DNA from: Albidovulum litorale
GTDB lineage: Bacteria; Pseudomonadota; Alphaproteobacteria; Rhodobacterales; Rhodobacteraceae
NCBI RefSeq assembly: GCF_025751495.1
Contig: NZ_JAOWKZ010000001.1
Location: 1,086,558-1,150,557 of the forward strand
Length of the DNA stretch: 64,000 nucleotides
Reading direction: 5' to 3'
Under the pieces are notes generated by a model, which was not told the DNA's origin, made no database searches, and saw nothing but the letters and a program-made list of their open reading frames with translations. The position numbers and the translations under genes were made by a program. Shown piece after piece: positions 1 through 8,615 of the stretch (position 1 is its first letter; each line of letters starts with the position of its first letter).

Positions 1-570
1 CTGCGCGGCATCGCAATGGAACGGCTTGAGGCACGGCTCGACCGGCTTGAGGATACGCACCGCTCCGTCATCGCGGCCGCCTATGAAAACCTCGCCGGAA
101 CCAACCAGATCCACCGCGCCATTCTGCGGATGCTGGAGCCGACCGATTTCGAGACATTCCTGAAGGACCTCGGCGGCGAGGTCGCGCAGATTCTGCGCGT
201 GGACTGCGTCCGGCTGGTTCTTGAAACCGTCCATGTCGAGCGCGAACCGGCGCTGGAACGCGTCGGCGATGTCCTCTGCATCGTCGGGCCCGGCTTTGTC
301 GACGAGTACATGTCGGGCGGACGCTCGGCCCCCGCCCGCCGCGTCACGTTGCGCCAGACCCAGCCCTCGACCGATACGATCTATGGCACCACCGGTGACT
401 GGATTCGCTCCGAGGCGGCGCTGCGGCTCGATTTCGGCGACGGTAAGCTGCCGGGCATTCTCGCGCTCGGCTCCGAGGACCCGCACCAGTTCCGTCCCAA
501 TCAGGGCACAGACCTTCTGACCTTCTTCGGTGGCGTCTTCGAACGCGCGATGCGCCGCTGGCTCGCCTGA
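1..570 (+). CDS. DUF484 family protein (5' end outside window)
   Basis: The frame is open from base 1. An internal ATG at 16 exists, but the residues before it (LRGIA) run directly into the conserved part of the family, so the real start is probably upstream of the window. DUF484 proteins are GAF-like cytoplasmic proteins of unknown function, commonly found next to xerC in Proteobacteria. The visible part has an N-terminal helical stretch (LEARLDRLEDTHRSV) followed by a GAF-like mixed region. The neighbour xerC starts 10 bases downstream on the same strand, which fits the usual dapF/DUF484/xerC order. The family call is from sequence resemblance. Confidence 0.85.
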   Translation: MRGIAMERLEARLDRLEDTHRSVIAAAYENLAGTNQIHRAILRMLEPTDFETFLKDLGGEVAQILRVDCVRLVLETVHVEREPALERVGDVLCIVGPGFVDEYMSGGRSAPARRVTLRQTQPSTDTIYGTTGDWIRSEAALRLDFGDGKLPGILALGSEDPHQFRPNQGTDLLTFFGGVFERAMRRWLA

Positions 571-579
571 GCCGGGGCG

Positions 580-1509
580 ATGAGCCTCGCCCTCTCCCCC
601 GCGCTGCGTGACGCGCTCACGAACTGGCTTGACCACCTGACAGCTCTGGATGGCGCGGCAGAGAACACCGTGACCGCCTACCGCGCGGATGTGACCGGGT
701 TTCTGAGCTTCCTCGCCGCCCATCACGGCGAAAGCATCGGACCCGCGCGGCTCGCCCGGGTCACCCAGTCGGACATGCGGGCCTGGATGGCCAGTGAACG
801 CGGGCGCGGCACGGCGTCGCGTTCACTCGCCCGGTCGCTTTCGGCGGTGAAAGGGTTCACCCGCTGGCTCGCGGAACGCGACGGATTCGATCCGACGGCG
901 ATCCTTGCGGCCCGCGGTCCCAAATATCAGCGCAAGCTGCCGCGCCCGCTTTCGGAAAACGCCGCGCGAGAGGTGATTGATCAGGTCGGCACTTTCGCCC
1001 GCGAAGACTGGATCGCCGCCCGCGACATCGCGGTCGTGACATTGCTTTATGGCTGCGGTCTGCGGATATCCGAGGCCCTGAACCTAACCGGCGCCGATCA
1101 CCCTTTGCCTGAACTGCTTCGTATTCGCGGCAAGGGGGGCAAGGAACGCATCGTCCCGGTGCTGCCCGCCGCCCGCAAGGCGGTGGCGCGCTATGCTGAG
1201 TTGTGCCCGATGGCGATTGCCGAGGAACCCGGAAAGGCGCTCTTCCGCGGCGCGCGGGGCGGGCCCTTGAACCCCCGGTTGATCGCTGGCGTCATGGAAA
1301 AGGCCCGCGCCGGGCTCGGCCTGCCCGCCTCGGCCACGCCGCATGCGATGCGCCACAGCTTTGCCACCCATCTGCTGGCGGCCGGCGGCGACTTGCGCGC
1401 GATCCAGCAATTGCTCGGCCATGCCTCGCTTTCGACCACACAGGCCTATACGGCGGTTGACAGCACCCGGCTGATGGAGATTTACGAAGAGGCCCATCCA
1501 CGCGCCTGA
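580..1509 (+). CDS. xerC: Tyrosine recombinase XerC
   Basis: 309-residue site-specific tyrosine recombinase. XerC with XerD resolves chromosome dimers at dif sites in the cytoplasm. An N-terminal SAM-like core-binding domain covers about residues 10-100 and the catalytic domain about 120-300. The full catalytic set is visible: R162 (GLRISE), K185 (RGKGGKER), H255 and R258 (HAMRHSFATH), H281 (LLGHAS) and the nucleophile Y290 (TTQAYT). Length and position next to DUF484 favour the housekeeping XerC over a phage integrase. XerD cannot be excluded from sequence alone, but context supports XerC. Confidence 0.93.
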   Translation: MSLALSPALRDALTNWLDHLTALDGAAENTVTAYRADVTGFLSFLAAHHGESIGPARLARVTQSDMRAWMASERGRGTASRSLARSLSAVKGFTRWLAERDGFDPTAILAARGPKYQRKLPRPLSENAAREVIDQVGTFAREDWIAARDIAVVTLLYGCGLRISEALNLTGADHPLPELLRIRGKGGKERIVPVLPAARKAVARYAELCPMAIAEEPGKALFRGARGGPLNPRLIAGVMEKARAGLGLPASATPHAMRHSFATHLLAAGGDLRAIQQLLGHASLSTTQAYTAVDSTRLMEIYEEAHPRA

Positions 1510-1547
1510 CAAGCGGCGCTTTGAGGGCGGAAAGGGAACGGCACGAC

Positions 1548-2240
1548 ATGACGCCCCAGATCAAGGCGCTTTGCGTCCACCTTTTCACCGCGACCGGGGC
1601 CGTGCTGTCGATGCTCGCCATGCTTGCAGCCGCCGAAGGCAAGTGGAGTCTCATGTTCCTCTGGCTTGTCGTGGCTTTCATCGTCGATGGCATCGACGGC
1701 CCCTTGGCGCGCCATTACCACGTCAAGACGAACTGGCCGACCTATGACGGGGTGCTTCTGGACCTCATCATCGACTATCTCACCTATGTCTTCATCCCGG
1801 CCTTCGCGCTTTTCCATTCCGGCCTTCTGCCTGGCTGGACCGGCTGGCTGGCGATCATCGTCATCACCTATTCGAGTGTCGTTTACTTCGCCGACACGCG
1901 GATGAAAACGACGGACAATTCCTTTGCTGGCTTCCCGGCCTGCTGGAACATGGTCGTGCTGGTCCTCTTCGCGCTGGAACCGAACTTTTACCTTATGACC
2001 GCGATCATCGTCGCCCTCGCTGCCTCGATGTTCACCAACCTGAAATTCGTCCACCCGGTGCGTTCCGAACGCTGGCGCTGGATCACCCTGCCGGTGGCGC
2101 TGGCGTGGGTCGTTTTCGCCGCCCGCGCCGCATGGGTCGATTTCGCGCCGGGGGAACTGGCGCACTGGGGACTGGCGATCACCTCGGTCTACCTGCTTGT
2201 CGCCGGAGTTGCCCAGCAATTGCTGCCCGAACGCGCCTGA
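1548..2240 (+). CDS. pcs: Phosphatidylcholine synthase
   Basis: 230-residue integral membrane enzyme that condenses CDP-diacylglycerol with choline to make phosphatidylcholine, a pathway typical of alphaproteobacteria. The CDP-alcohol phosphotransferase motif is clear near residues 45-75 (DGIDGPLAR, then YDGVLLDLIID), and about eight hydrophobic segments follow. The ATG at 1548 (MTPQIKAL) is chosen over an upstream TTG at 1521 because a purine-rich AAAGGGA lies about 10 bases before it. The gene lies 38 bases after xerC and converges on the EamA transporter gene, whose end is 4 bases away. Confidence 0.92.
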   Translation: MTPQIKALCVHLFTATGAVLSMLAMLAAAEGKWSLMFLWLVVAFIVDGIDGPLARHYHVKTNWPTYDGVLLDLIIDYLTYVFIPAFALFHSGLLPGWTGWLAIIVITYSSVVYFADTRMKTTDNSFAGFPACWNMVVLVLFALEPNFYLMTAIIVALAASMFTNLKFVHPVRSERWRWITLPVALAWVVFAARAAWVDFAPGELAHWGLAITSVYLLVAGVAQQLLPERA

Positions 2241-2244
2241 CCCG

Positions 2245-3081
2245 TCAGATCCGCGTCAGCACCACGCCCGCCGCGATCAGAGCGACCGACAGCGCTTTGC
2301 CGGGCGTCATCCGCTCGCCGAACATAAGCCAGCCGATCAGAACCCCGAAGAGGATCGACGTCTCTCTGAGCGCCGCCACCAGCGCGATCGGCGCCAATGT
2401 CATCGCCCAGACCGCGACCGCGTAGGAACCGTAGGACGCCGCCGCACCCAGACTTCCCGCCGTCCAGACCCGCCAGCCCGTGGGCAACGATCCGCGCCCG
2501 CGCAGCGCCAGCATCGCGGCGGCAAAGATGATCCCGTCGAGCACAAAGAGCCAGGCCACGAACAAAGCCGCATCTTCGGCCACCCGCGCGCCCAGACCGT
2601 CGACGACCGTATAGCCCGCGGTCGCACAGGCCGCGCCGAAGGCAAAAGGCAGCATTCGCCGCGACTCGCCCGAGGTCCAGACCCCGCGCGCCAGCGCGAG
2701 GATGCCCACGCCAAGCACAACGATCCCGGCCGTTTCGTTCATCGACACAGCTTCGCCCAGCCAGATCGCACCGACCATCAGCGTGATCATCGGCGCGGTG
2801 CCACGCGCCAGCGGGTAGACCCGGCTCAGATCGCCATGTTCATAGGCGAAGGTCAGGAAGATCTTGTAGGCCGAATGGACCACGCCCGAGGCGACCAGCC
2901 AGGGCCAGACCGCCGCGCCGGGCCAGTCCATCGTCATGGCGATGACCAGACCAATCAGACCCTGCACACCCGACAGCACCATCATCGTGCCGACCCGGCT
3001 CGCGCCCACGCGCACCAGCGCATTCCAGCTTGCGTGCAGAAGCGCCGCACCGAGAACCGACAGGAAAACGATCAGGCTCAT
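2245..3081 (-). CDS. EamA/DMT-family transporter
   Basis: 278-residue inner-membrane protein with about ten hydrophobic helices in two EamA-like halves, as in the drug/metabolite transporter superfamily (RhaT/YdcZ-like exporters). The substrate cannot be read from sequence. The N-terminus (MSLIVFLSVLGAALLHASWNALVR) and the second-half segment (GTAPMITLMVGAIWLGE) are typical of the family. It converges with pcs (4-base gap) and is divergent from nfu, with a 131-base intergenic region that carries the nfu promoter and an Irr-like box. Confidence 0.85.
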   Translation of the reverse strand: MSLIVFLSVLGAALLHASWNALVRVGASRVGTMMVLSGVQGLIGLVIAMTMDWPGAAVWPWLVASGVVHSAYKIFLTFAYEHGDLSRVYPLARGTAPMITLMVGAIWLGEAVSMNETAGIVVLGVGILALARGVWTSGESRRMLPFAFGAACATAGYTVVDGLGARVAEDAALFVAWLFVLDGIIFAAAMLALRGRGSLPTGWRVWTAGSLGAAASYGSYAVAVWAMTLAPIALVAALRETSILFGVLIGWLMFGERMTPGKALSVALIAAGVVLTRI

Positions 3082-3140
3082 CCGGCGACCTCCCTGACCG
3101 AACTCCTACCGCCCGGGTGCATCGGTCACAAGCACCCCAG

Positions 3141-3157
3141 TTTAGAATCATTCCAAA
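3141..3157 (+). promoter_or_regulatory. Irr-type iron control element (ICE-like box)
   Basis: TTTAGAATCATTCCAAA matches the alphaproteobacterial ICE palindrome TTTAGAA-N3-TTCTAAA with one mismatch. It sits just upstream of a -35-like TTGACT (3160-3165) and 56 bases before the nfu start. Irr is a Fur-family regulator that binds such sites under iron or haem limitation and controls Fe-S and haem genes. A site upstream of -35 would fit activation, but that is inference. Confidence 0.7.
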
Positions 3158-3159
3158 CC

Positions 3160-3188
3160 TTGACTTGACCCCCATCGGGGCGCATATC
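3160..3188 (+). promoter_or_regulatory. Predicted sigma70-type promoter of nfu
   Basis: TTGACT (3160-3165), a 17-base spacer and CATATC (3183-3188) form a plausible promoter. The ICE-like box ends 2 bases before the -35. A GGAGG ribosome-binding site follows at 3200-3204. Confidence 0.55.
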
Positions 3189-3212
3189 AGATGCGCAACG
3201 GAGGCTGCCCCC

Positions 3213-3773
3213 ATGTTCATCCAGACCGAATCCACGCCGAACCCCGCGACGCTGAAATTCCTGCCCGGCCAGTCCGTCCTTGGCACCGGCACGGCAGATT
3301 TCCCGCAGGCCGATACGGCAGGCAAGTCGCCTCTGGCCAAGCGCATCTTCGCGGTCGAGGGCGTGAACGGCGTCTTCCTCGGCACCGATTTCGTCACGGT
3401 TACGAAGGCCGAGTCGGTGATGTGGGACCATATCAAGCCCGCGATCCTCGGCGCGATCATGGAGCATTTCCAGTCTGGCCAGCCGGTGATCGAGGGCGAA
3501 CAGGCCGAAAGCGCCCATGCCGCGCATGACGGCCCGGACGGCGAGATCGTGAAACAGATCAAGGAACTTCTCGACACCCGCGTCCGCCCTGCGGTCGCGC
3601 AGGATGGCGGCGACATCACCTTCCACGGCTTCGACCGGGGCATCGTCTACCTGCACATGCAGGGCGCCTGCGCCGGTTGCCCGTCCTCGACCCTCACGCT
3701 GAAGATGGGGATCGAGAACCTCTTGCGTCACTACATCCCCGAAGTGGTCGAGGTGCGGCCCGTTGCCGCCTGA
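3213..3773 (+). CDS. nfuA: NifU-like Fe-S scaffold/carrier protein Nfu
   Basis: 186-residue cytoplasmic protein that carries and delivers Fe-S clusters. An Nfu N-terminal domain (MFIQTESTPNPATLKFLPGQ, residues 1-88) precedes a NifU C-terminal domain with the cluster-binding CAGC pair at C153 and C156. The ATG at 3213 is fixed by a GGAGG 8 bases upstream and by the conserved family N-terminus; the frame is open further upstream but without support. It overlaps tsaB by 11 bases. The Irr-like box ahead of it suggests control by iron. The symbol is by family; some alphaproteobacteria call it nifU-like. Confidence 0.9.
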   Translation: MFIQTESTPNPATLKFLPGQSVLGTGTADFPQADTAGKSPLAKRIFAVEGVNGVFLGTDFVTVTKAESVMWDHIKPAILGAIMEHFQSGQPVIEGEQAESAHAAHDGPDGEIVKQIKELLDTRVRPAVAQDGGDITFHGFDRGIVYLHMQGACAGCPSSTLTLKMGIENLLRHYIPEVVEVRPVAA

Positions 3774-4368
3774 GCCCCTGATCCTTGCCTTCGACACATC
3801 GGCCGCGCATTGCGCGGCCGCTTTGCTGTCAGGCGAATCCGTGCTCGCGGCCCGGGTCGAAGAGATGGGGCGCGGTCAGGCCGAACGGCTGATGCCGATG
3901 CTGGAAGAGATGCTCGGCGACGAAGGCCGGACATGGTCCGACGTCAGTGCCATCGGCGTCGGCACCGGCCCCGGCAACTTCACCGGCATCCGTATCTCGG
4001 TCGCCGCCGCGCGCGGGCTGGCCTTGTCGCTCAGCATCCCGGCCGTTGGCGTGTCGGGATTCGAGGCGACGGCCCCTGACCAAACAGACCCACATTGGGC
4101 GGTGATCCCCGCCCCGCGCGGCATGGTCTATGCCCAGCGCCTTGGAGCTGACACTGGACAGCCGGAGCTGCTGCCCGAGGCCGATCTGACCACGCTGGAC
4201 GCCCCTATCCTGCGGCTCGACACCATCCCGGGCGACAGACATGCGACCCATATCGCCCGCGTCGCGGCCCGCCGCTGGCGCGACACGCCCGTTCGGCCCG
4301 CCCCTCTCTACATCCGTCCCGCCGATGCCGCGCCGCCGCGTGAGGCGCCACCGGTCATTCTGCCGTGA
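3763..4368 (+). CDS. tsaB: tRNA threonylcarbamoyladenosine biosynthesis protein TsaB
   Basis: 201-residue ASKHA-fold protein, partner of TsaD in forming t6A37 on ANN-decoding tRNAs. It shows the N-terminal phosphate-1-like motif (ILAFDTSAAHCAAAL) and the diagnostic GTGPGNFTGIRI near residue 70. TTG at 3763 is the likely start; it overlaps the nfu end by 11 bases, and no better ATG exists before the conserved LAFDTS. The next gene rimI begins in a GTGA overlap with the tsaB stop, reproducing the common tsaB-rimI pairing. Confidence 0.9.
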   Translation: MPPEPLILAFDTSAAHCAAALLSGESVLAARVEEMGRGQAERLMPMLEEMLGDEGRTWSDVSAIGVGTGPGNFTGIRISVAAARGLALSLSIPAVGVSGFEATAPDQTDPHWAVIPAPRGMVYAQRLGADTGQPELLPEADLTTLDAPILRLDTIPGDRHATHIARVAARRWRDTPVRPAPLYIRPADAAPPREAPPVILP

Positions 4369-4802
4369 CCATCTCACCGGAAGAACTGGCCGCGATCCAC
4401 GCCGCCGCCTTCACAACGCCCCGGCCATGGAACGCGGCAGAGATCGCCGACCTCCTCTCAGGGCCGGGGGCTTTCCTCATCGCCGAACCGGACGGGTTCC
4501 TCATCGGCCGCGTCATCGCCGACGAAGCTGAACTGCTGACAGTTGCTGTGCGGCCCGAAGCCCGGGGCCGTGGCCTTGGCGCCGGACTTGTCGCCACCTT
4601 CCTCCGCGAAGCCCGCGCGCGCGGTGCCACGACGGCCTTTCTCGAAGTTGCCGCCGACAACCACGCGGCCAATGCGCTCTATGCCAGCGCCGGATTCGCC
4701 GAGACCGGGCGCAGGCCCGGTTACTACGTCAAACCCGACGGAAAAAAGACCGACGCGCTCATCCTCGCCCGGCCCCTACCTCCGACACCGGAGAATTCCT
4801 GA
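4365..4802 (+). CDS. rimI: Ribosomal-protein-alanine N-acetyltransferase RimI-like (GNAT)
   Basis: 145-residue GNAT acetyltransferase. The acetyl-CoA binding motif A is visible (LLTVAVRPEARGRGLGAGLV, about residues 57-76), followed by motif B (NALYASAGFAETGRRPGYY). RimI acetylates the N-terminal alanine of ribosomal protein S18; the immediate tsaB neighbour supports this assignment. The GTG start overlaps the tsaB TGA. A TGACC-AAAA-GGTCA inverted repeat overlaps its stop codon (4800-4813). Confidence 0.82.
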   Translation: MTISPEELAAIHAAAFTTPRPWNAAEIADLLSGPGAFLIAEPDGFLIGRVIADEAELLTVAVRPEARGRGLGAGLVATFLREARARGATTAFLEVAADNHAANALYASAGFAETGRRPGYYVKPDGKKTDALILARPLPPTPENS

Positions 4803-4842
4803 CCAAAAGGTCAAACCGACCCTTCGTCACTCCAAATAGCTA

Positions 4843-4871
4843 TTGACCGCCCCCCACGCATCCGCCCTAAT
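4843..4871 (+). promoter_or_regulatory. Predicted promoter of the BMP-type ABC operon
   Basis: TTGACC (4843-4848), 17 bases, CCTAAT (4866-4871). It lies about 75 bases before the BMP start. A TGACC-AAAA-GGTCA inverted repeat (4800-4813) lies about 30 bases upstream of the -35 and could be an operator. No riboswitch fold was recognised in the leader. Confidence 0.45.
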
Positions 4872-4945
4872 CGGACGCAATCCGCGCGACAGGCCGATTT
4901 GGGCCCACAGGATGCGGATACGCATAACCAAACTGGGAGCGACCC

Positions 4946-5938
4946 ATGACCCTCATGAAGACATTCCTCGGCGCGGCCGCAACGCTCGCGCTTTCGGCCG
5001 GCTTCGCGGCTGCCGATCCCGCCATTATTTTCGACCTCGGCGGCAAGTTCGACAAGTCGTTCAACGAGGCCGCCTATAACGGCGCCGAGCGCTGGAAGGC
5101 CGAAACCGGCGGCACCTACAAGGAACTGGAAATGCAGTCCGAGGCGCAGCGCGAACAGGCGCTCCGCCGACTGGCCGAGTCGGGCGCCAACCCTGTCGTC
5201 ATGACCGGCTTCGCCTTCGGCGACGTTCTGGGCCAGGTCGCCCCCGACTTCCCGGACACCAAGTTCGTGATCATCGACGTCGACTGGCTCGACTTCCCGA
5301 ACGTGCGCCAGATCAGCTTTGCCGAGCATGAGGGCAGCTATCTGGTCGGCATGATGGCGGCGATGGCGTCGAAAACCGGCACGGTCGGCTTCATCGGTGG
5401 CATGGATGTTCCGCTGATCCGCAAATTCGCCTGCGGCTATGTGCAGGGCGTCAAGGCCGCAAACCCGGATGCGACGATCATCCAGAACATGACCGGTTCG
5501 ACCCCGGCCGCATGGAACGACCCGGTGAAGGGCGGCGAAATCGCCAAGGCCCAGAAATCGCAGGGCGCGGACGTGATCTATGCTGCGGCGGGCGGCACCG
5601 GCATTGGCGTGCTTCAGGCCGCCGCTGATGAGGGCATCCTCTCGATCGGTGTCGATTCGAACCAGAACCACCTGCATCCAGGTCAGGTTCTGACCTCGAT
5701 GCTGAAGCGCGTCGACAACGCCGTTTACGAGGCGTTCAAGGCAGGCACCGAAATCGAAGGCGGCGTGCAGGTCATGGACCTCGCCTCGGGTGGCGTCGGT
5801 TATGCGCTCGACGACAACAACGCCGCACTGGTATCGGACGAGATGAAGACCGCTGTCGATGACGCCGCCGCCAAGATCACCTCGGGTGAGATCGCGGTGC
5901 ACGACTACATGACCGACGACAGCTGCCCGGTTAACTGA
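4946..5938 (+). CDS. BMP-family ABC transporter substrate-binding protein
   Basis: 330-residue periplasmic binding protein of the BMP/PnrA/Med family, which usually bind purine nucleosides or related ligands. A Sec signal peptide covers about residues 1-23 (hydrophobic core LGAAATLALSAGFAAA) with no lipobox cysteine, unlike Gram-positive or spirochaete homologues. Family motifs include FDLGGKFDKSFNEAAYNGAERW and GMDVPLIRKFACGYVQG. It starts a compact operon with an ATPase gene 8 bases downstream and two permease genes. Substrate is inferred from the family; no purine catabolic gene lies alongside. Confidence 0.88.
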   Translation: MTLMKTFLGAAATLALSAGFAAADPAIIFDLGGKFDKSFNEAAYNGAERWKAETGGTYKELEMQSEAQREQALRRLAESGANPVVMTGFAFGDVLGQVAPDFPDTKFVIIDVDWLDFPNVRQISFAEHEGSYLVGMMAAMASKTGTVGFIGGMDVPLIRKFACGYVQGVKAANPDATIIQNMTGSTPAAWNDPVKGGEIAKAQKSQGADVIYAAAGGTGIGVLQAAADEGILSIGVDSNQNHLHPGQVLTSMLKRVDNAVYEAFKAGTEIEGGVQVMDLASGGVGYALDDNNAALVSDEMKTAVDDAAAKITSGEIAVHDYMTDDSCPVN

Positions 5939-5946
5939 GCAGCATC

Positions 5947-7524
5947 ATGACGGGGGACACGGGAAAGGAGCGGCAGGCCACTGCCGCTCCGGCCATCGAG
6001 CTTCGCGGGATATCGAAAGCCTTTGGCCCGGTTCAGGCCAACAAGGACATCTCGATCAGCGTTGCCAAGGGCACGATCCACGGGATCATCGGCGAAAACG
6101 GCGCGGGCAAGTCCACGCTGATGTCGATCCTCTATGGCTTCTACAAGGCCGATTCAGGTCAGATCCTGATCAACGGCACCCCCACCGCCATACCCGACAG
6201 CCAGGCCGCGATCCGCGCCGGCATCGGAATGGTCTTCCAGCATTTCAAGCTGGTGCAGAATTTCTCGGTGCTGGAAAATGTCATTCTCGGCGCCGAAGAC
6301 GGCGCACTGCTGCGCCCCTCGCTCGCCAAGGCCCGCAAGGTGCTGGGCGAACTGGCCGAGGAATATGAACTCGATGTCGACCCCGACGAACTGATCGAGG
6401 AATTGAGCGTCGGCCACCAGCAGCGGGTGGAAATCCTCAAGGCACTTTACCGCCACGCCGATATCCTGATCCTTGATGAGCCTACGGGCGTACTGACCCC
6501 CGCCGAGGCCGACCACCTCTTCCGCATCCTCTCCAATCTCAGGGAACAGGGCAAGACGATCATCCTGATCACCCACAAGCTGCGCGAGATCATGGAGATT
6601 ACCGATACGGTCAGTGTCATGCGGCGGGGCGAGATGACGGCGACGGTCAAGACCGCCGATACCAGCCCCGAGGAACTGGCCGAACTGATGGTCGGGCGCA
6701 AGGTCTTGCTCGATGTCGCCAAGACACCGGCCCAGCCCGGCAAGGTCGTGCTGGAGGTCGAGAACCTTCGTGTTGTGGATGAAGACAAGGTCGAACGGCT
6801 GAAGGGAATCTCGCTTCAGATCCGCGCCGGCGAAATTCTCGGCATCGCGGGCGTCGCGGGCAACGGCCAGTCGGAACTTCTGGCCGTGCTCGGCGGGATC
6901 GCCCACGGCACCGGCACGATCCGGCTGAATGGCGATCAGATCGACCTGACGGGCCAGCATTCCGACGGCCAGTCACGCCGCGCGCGCGGCATCGCCCATG
7001 TGCCCGAGGACCGCCAGCATCTCGGCATGATCATGGATTTCTCGGCCTGGGAAAACACCGCCTTCGGCTATCACCACGACCCGGCCTATCAGAAGAATGG
7101 CTGGCTGATGGACAATGCCGCCATCCTTGAGGACACCAAGGGCAAGATGGAACGTTTCGACGTCCGCCCGCCGATCCCGACGCTTTCGGCCAAGAGCTTC
7201 TCGGGCGGCAACCAGCAAAAGATCATCCTCGCGCGCGAGATCGAGCGGAACCCCGATCTTCTTCTGGTCGGCCAGCCCACGCGCGGCGTCGATATTGGCG
7301 CGATCGAGTTCATCCACAAGCGCATCGTCGAGCTGCGCGACGCGGGCAAGGCGGTTCTGCTGGTCAGCGTCGAACTCGATGAAATCATGAGCCTTTCTGA
7401 CCGCATCGCGGTGATGTTCGACGGCAAGATCATGGGTGAACGCCTGCCAGATGAGACCGATGAACGCGAGCTTGGCCTTCTGATGGCCGGGATAACCAAC
7501 GGCAAAACCGGGGAGGCCGCGTGA
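5947..7524 (+). CDS. ABC transporter ATP-binding protein, double-domain (nucleoside-type)
   Basis: 525-residue protein with two fused ABC domains, the arrangement seen in NupA/YufO and RbsA-like importers. Domain 1 has Walker A (GENGAGKST), signature LSVGHQQRVEILK and Walker B (ILILDEPTGVLTP). Domain 2 has a degenerate Walker A (GVAGNGQSELL), signature FSGGNQQKIILARE and VGQPTRGVDIG, so one site is probably inactive, as usual in this family. It energises uptake through the two permeases encoded next; its stop overlaps the first permease start. Confidence 0.9.
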   Translation: MTGDTGKERQATAAPAIELRGISKAFGPVQANKDISISVAKGTIHGIIGENGAGKSTLMSILYGFYKADSGQILINGTPTAIPDSQAAIRAGIGMVFQHFKLVQNFSVLENVILGAEDGALLRPSLAKARKVLGELAEEYELDVDPDELIEELSVGHQQRVEILKALYRHADILILDEPTGVLTPAEADHLFRILSNLREQGKTIILITHKLREIMEITDTVSVMRRGEMTATVKTADTSPEELAELMVGRKVLLDVAKTPAQPGKVVLEVENLRVVDEDKVERLKGISLQIRAGEILGIAGVAGNGQSELLAVLGGIAHGTGTIRLNGDQIDLTGQHSDGQSRRARGIAHVPEDRQHLGMIMDFSAWENTAFGYHHDPAYQKNGWLMDNAAILEDTKGKMERFDVRPPIPTLSAKSFSGGNQQKIILAREIERNPDLLLVGQPTRGVDIGAIEFIHKRIVELRDAGKAVLLVSVELDEIMSLSDRIAVMFDGKIMGERLPDETDERELGLLMAGITNGKTGEAA

Positions 7525-8615
7525 TGACCAGACTTCCGCGCTGGGCCGATGTGGTCCTCGTCCCGCTCATCAGCCTGCTTCTGGCGGGCATTATCTCGGC
7601 CCTCGTCATCCTTGCCATCGGTCAAAGCCCGATGGAGGCGCTGCGCACCATGGTGACGGGTGCCTTGGGCTCGGCCTACGGCTGGGGCTACACACTTTAT
7701 TACGCCACAAGCTTCATGTTCACCGGCCTAGCGGTGACGGTCGCCTTCCATGCCTCGCTCTTCAATATCGGCGGCGAGGGGCAGGCCCAGATCGGCGGTC
7801 TTGGCGTTGCGCTGGCCTGCCTTTTTATCCCCTGGCCGCACTGGACGCTGGCGCTGCCCGGCGCGATGATAGCGGGCGCGCTGTTCGGCGCTGCCTGGGC
7901 GGCGATACCCGCCTATCTTCAGGCCAAGCGCGGCAGCCATGTCGTGATCACCACGATCATGTTCAACTACATCGCAGCGGCCCTGATCATCTACATGCTG
8001 GTTTCCGTGCTGAAACCCGCGGGCCAGATGGACCCGGCCACGGCGCGGTTTCCGGCAACGACGAACCTGCCGACGCTGCATGAAATCCCGGGGCTGAGTG
8101 TCCTTTTCGACAAACAGATCCCGGCCAATGTCACGCTCTTCGTGGCGCTCATTGCCTGCTGGCTGGTCTGGCTTCTCCTGTGGCGCACGCGCCTCGGCTA
8201 CGAAATCCGCGCCTTCGGCAAATCCGAACCGGCAGCACTTTACGCGGGCATCTCGCCCGTCCGGGTGACAATGATCGCCATGCTGATTTCGGGCGCATTG
8301 GCGGGGCTCATGTCGATAAACAACGTCATGGGCGAAAGCGAACGGCTGTTGCAGAACTCGACCGAAGGTGCGGGATTCATCGGCATCGCGGTTGCGCTGA
8401 TGGGGCGGAACCACCCGATTGGCGTTTTCCTTGCCGCGATCCTCTTCGGGTTCCTCTTTCAGGGTGGGGCAGAACTCGGGCTCTGGACCTCGATCCCGAT
8501 CGAACTCAGGACCGTCGTTCAGGGCCTCGTGATCCTCTTTACGGGCGCGCTCGACCACATGGTCCGCATGCTGCTCGGGCTCTTCTTCAGCCCCCGCAGA
8601 ACACAGGTGGCGTGA
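7524..8615 (+). CDS. BMP-system ABC transporter permease 1
   Basis: 363-residue inner-membrane permease of the branched-chain/BMP permease class (BPD_transp_2). About eight to ten hydrophobic segments are visible, with the conserved stretch FNIGGEGQAQIGGLGVALA near residue 80. The ATG at 7524 overlaps the ATPase stop codon; a GTG immediately before it at 7521 is an alternative that would add one residue. Its TGA overlaps the ATG of the second permease (8615), indicating translational coupling. It forms the translocation channel with that protein. Confidence 0.88.
   Translation: MTRLPRWADVVLVPLISLLLAGIISALVILAIGQSPMEALRTMVTGALGSAYGWGYTLYYATSFMFTGLAVTVAFHASLFNIGGEGQAQIGGLGVALACLFIPWPHWTLALPGAMIAGALFGAAWAAIPAYLQAKRGSHVVITTIMFNYIAAALIIYMLVSVLKPAGQMDPATARFPATTNLPTLHEIPGLSVLFDKQIPANVTLFVALIACWLVWLLLWRTRLGYEIRAFGKSEPAALYAGISPVRVTMIAMLISGALAGLMSINNVMGESERLLQNSTEGAGFIGIAVALMGRNHPIGVFLAAILFGFLFQGGAELGLWTSIPIELRTVVQGLVILFTGALDHMVRMLLGLFFSPRRTQVA

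Noticed and set aside
2197..3168. Plus-strand frame of about 320 codons opposite the EamA transporter
   Set aside because: Composition is Arg/Pro/His-rich and antisense to a protein with a clear transporter pattern.
4872..4945. Possible riboswitch in the leader of the BMP operon
   Set aside because: AATCGG/CCGATT and CGCATCC/GGATGCG pairs can form stems, but no conserved riboswitch core was recognised.
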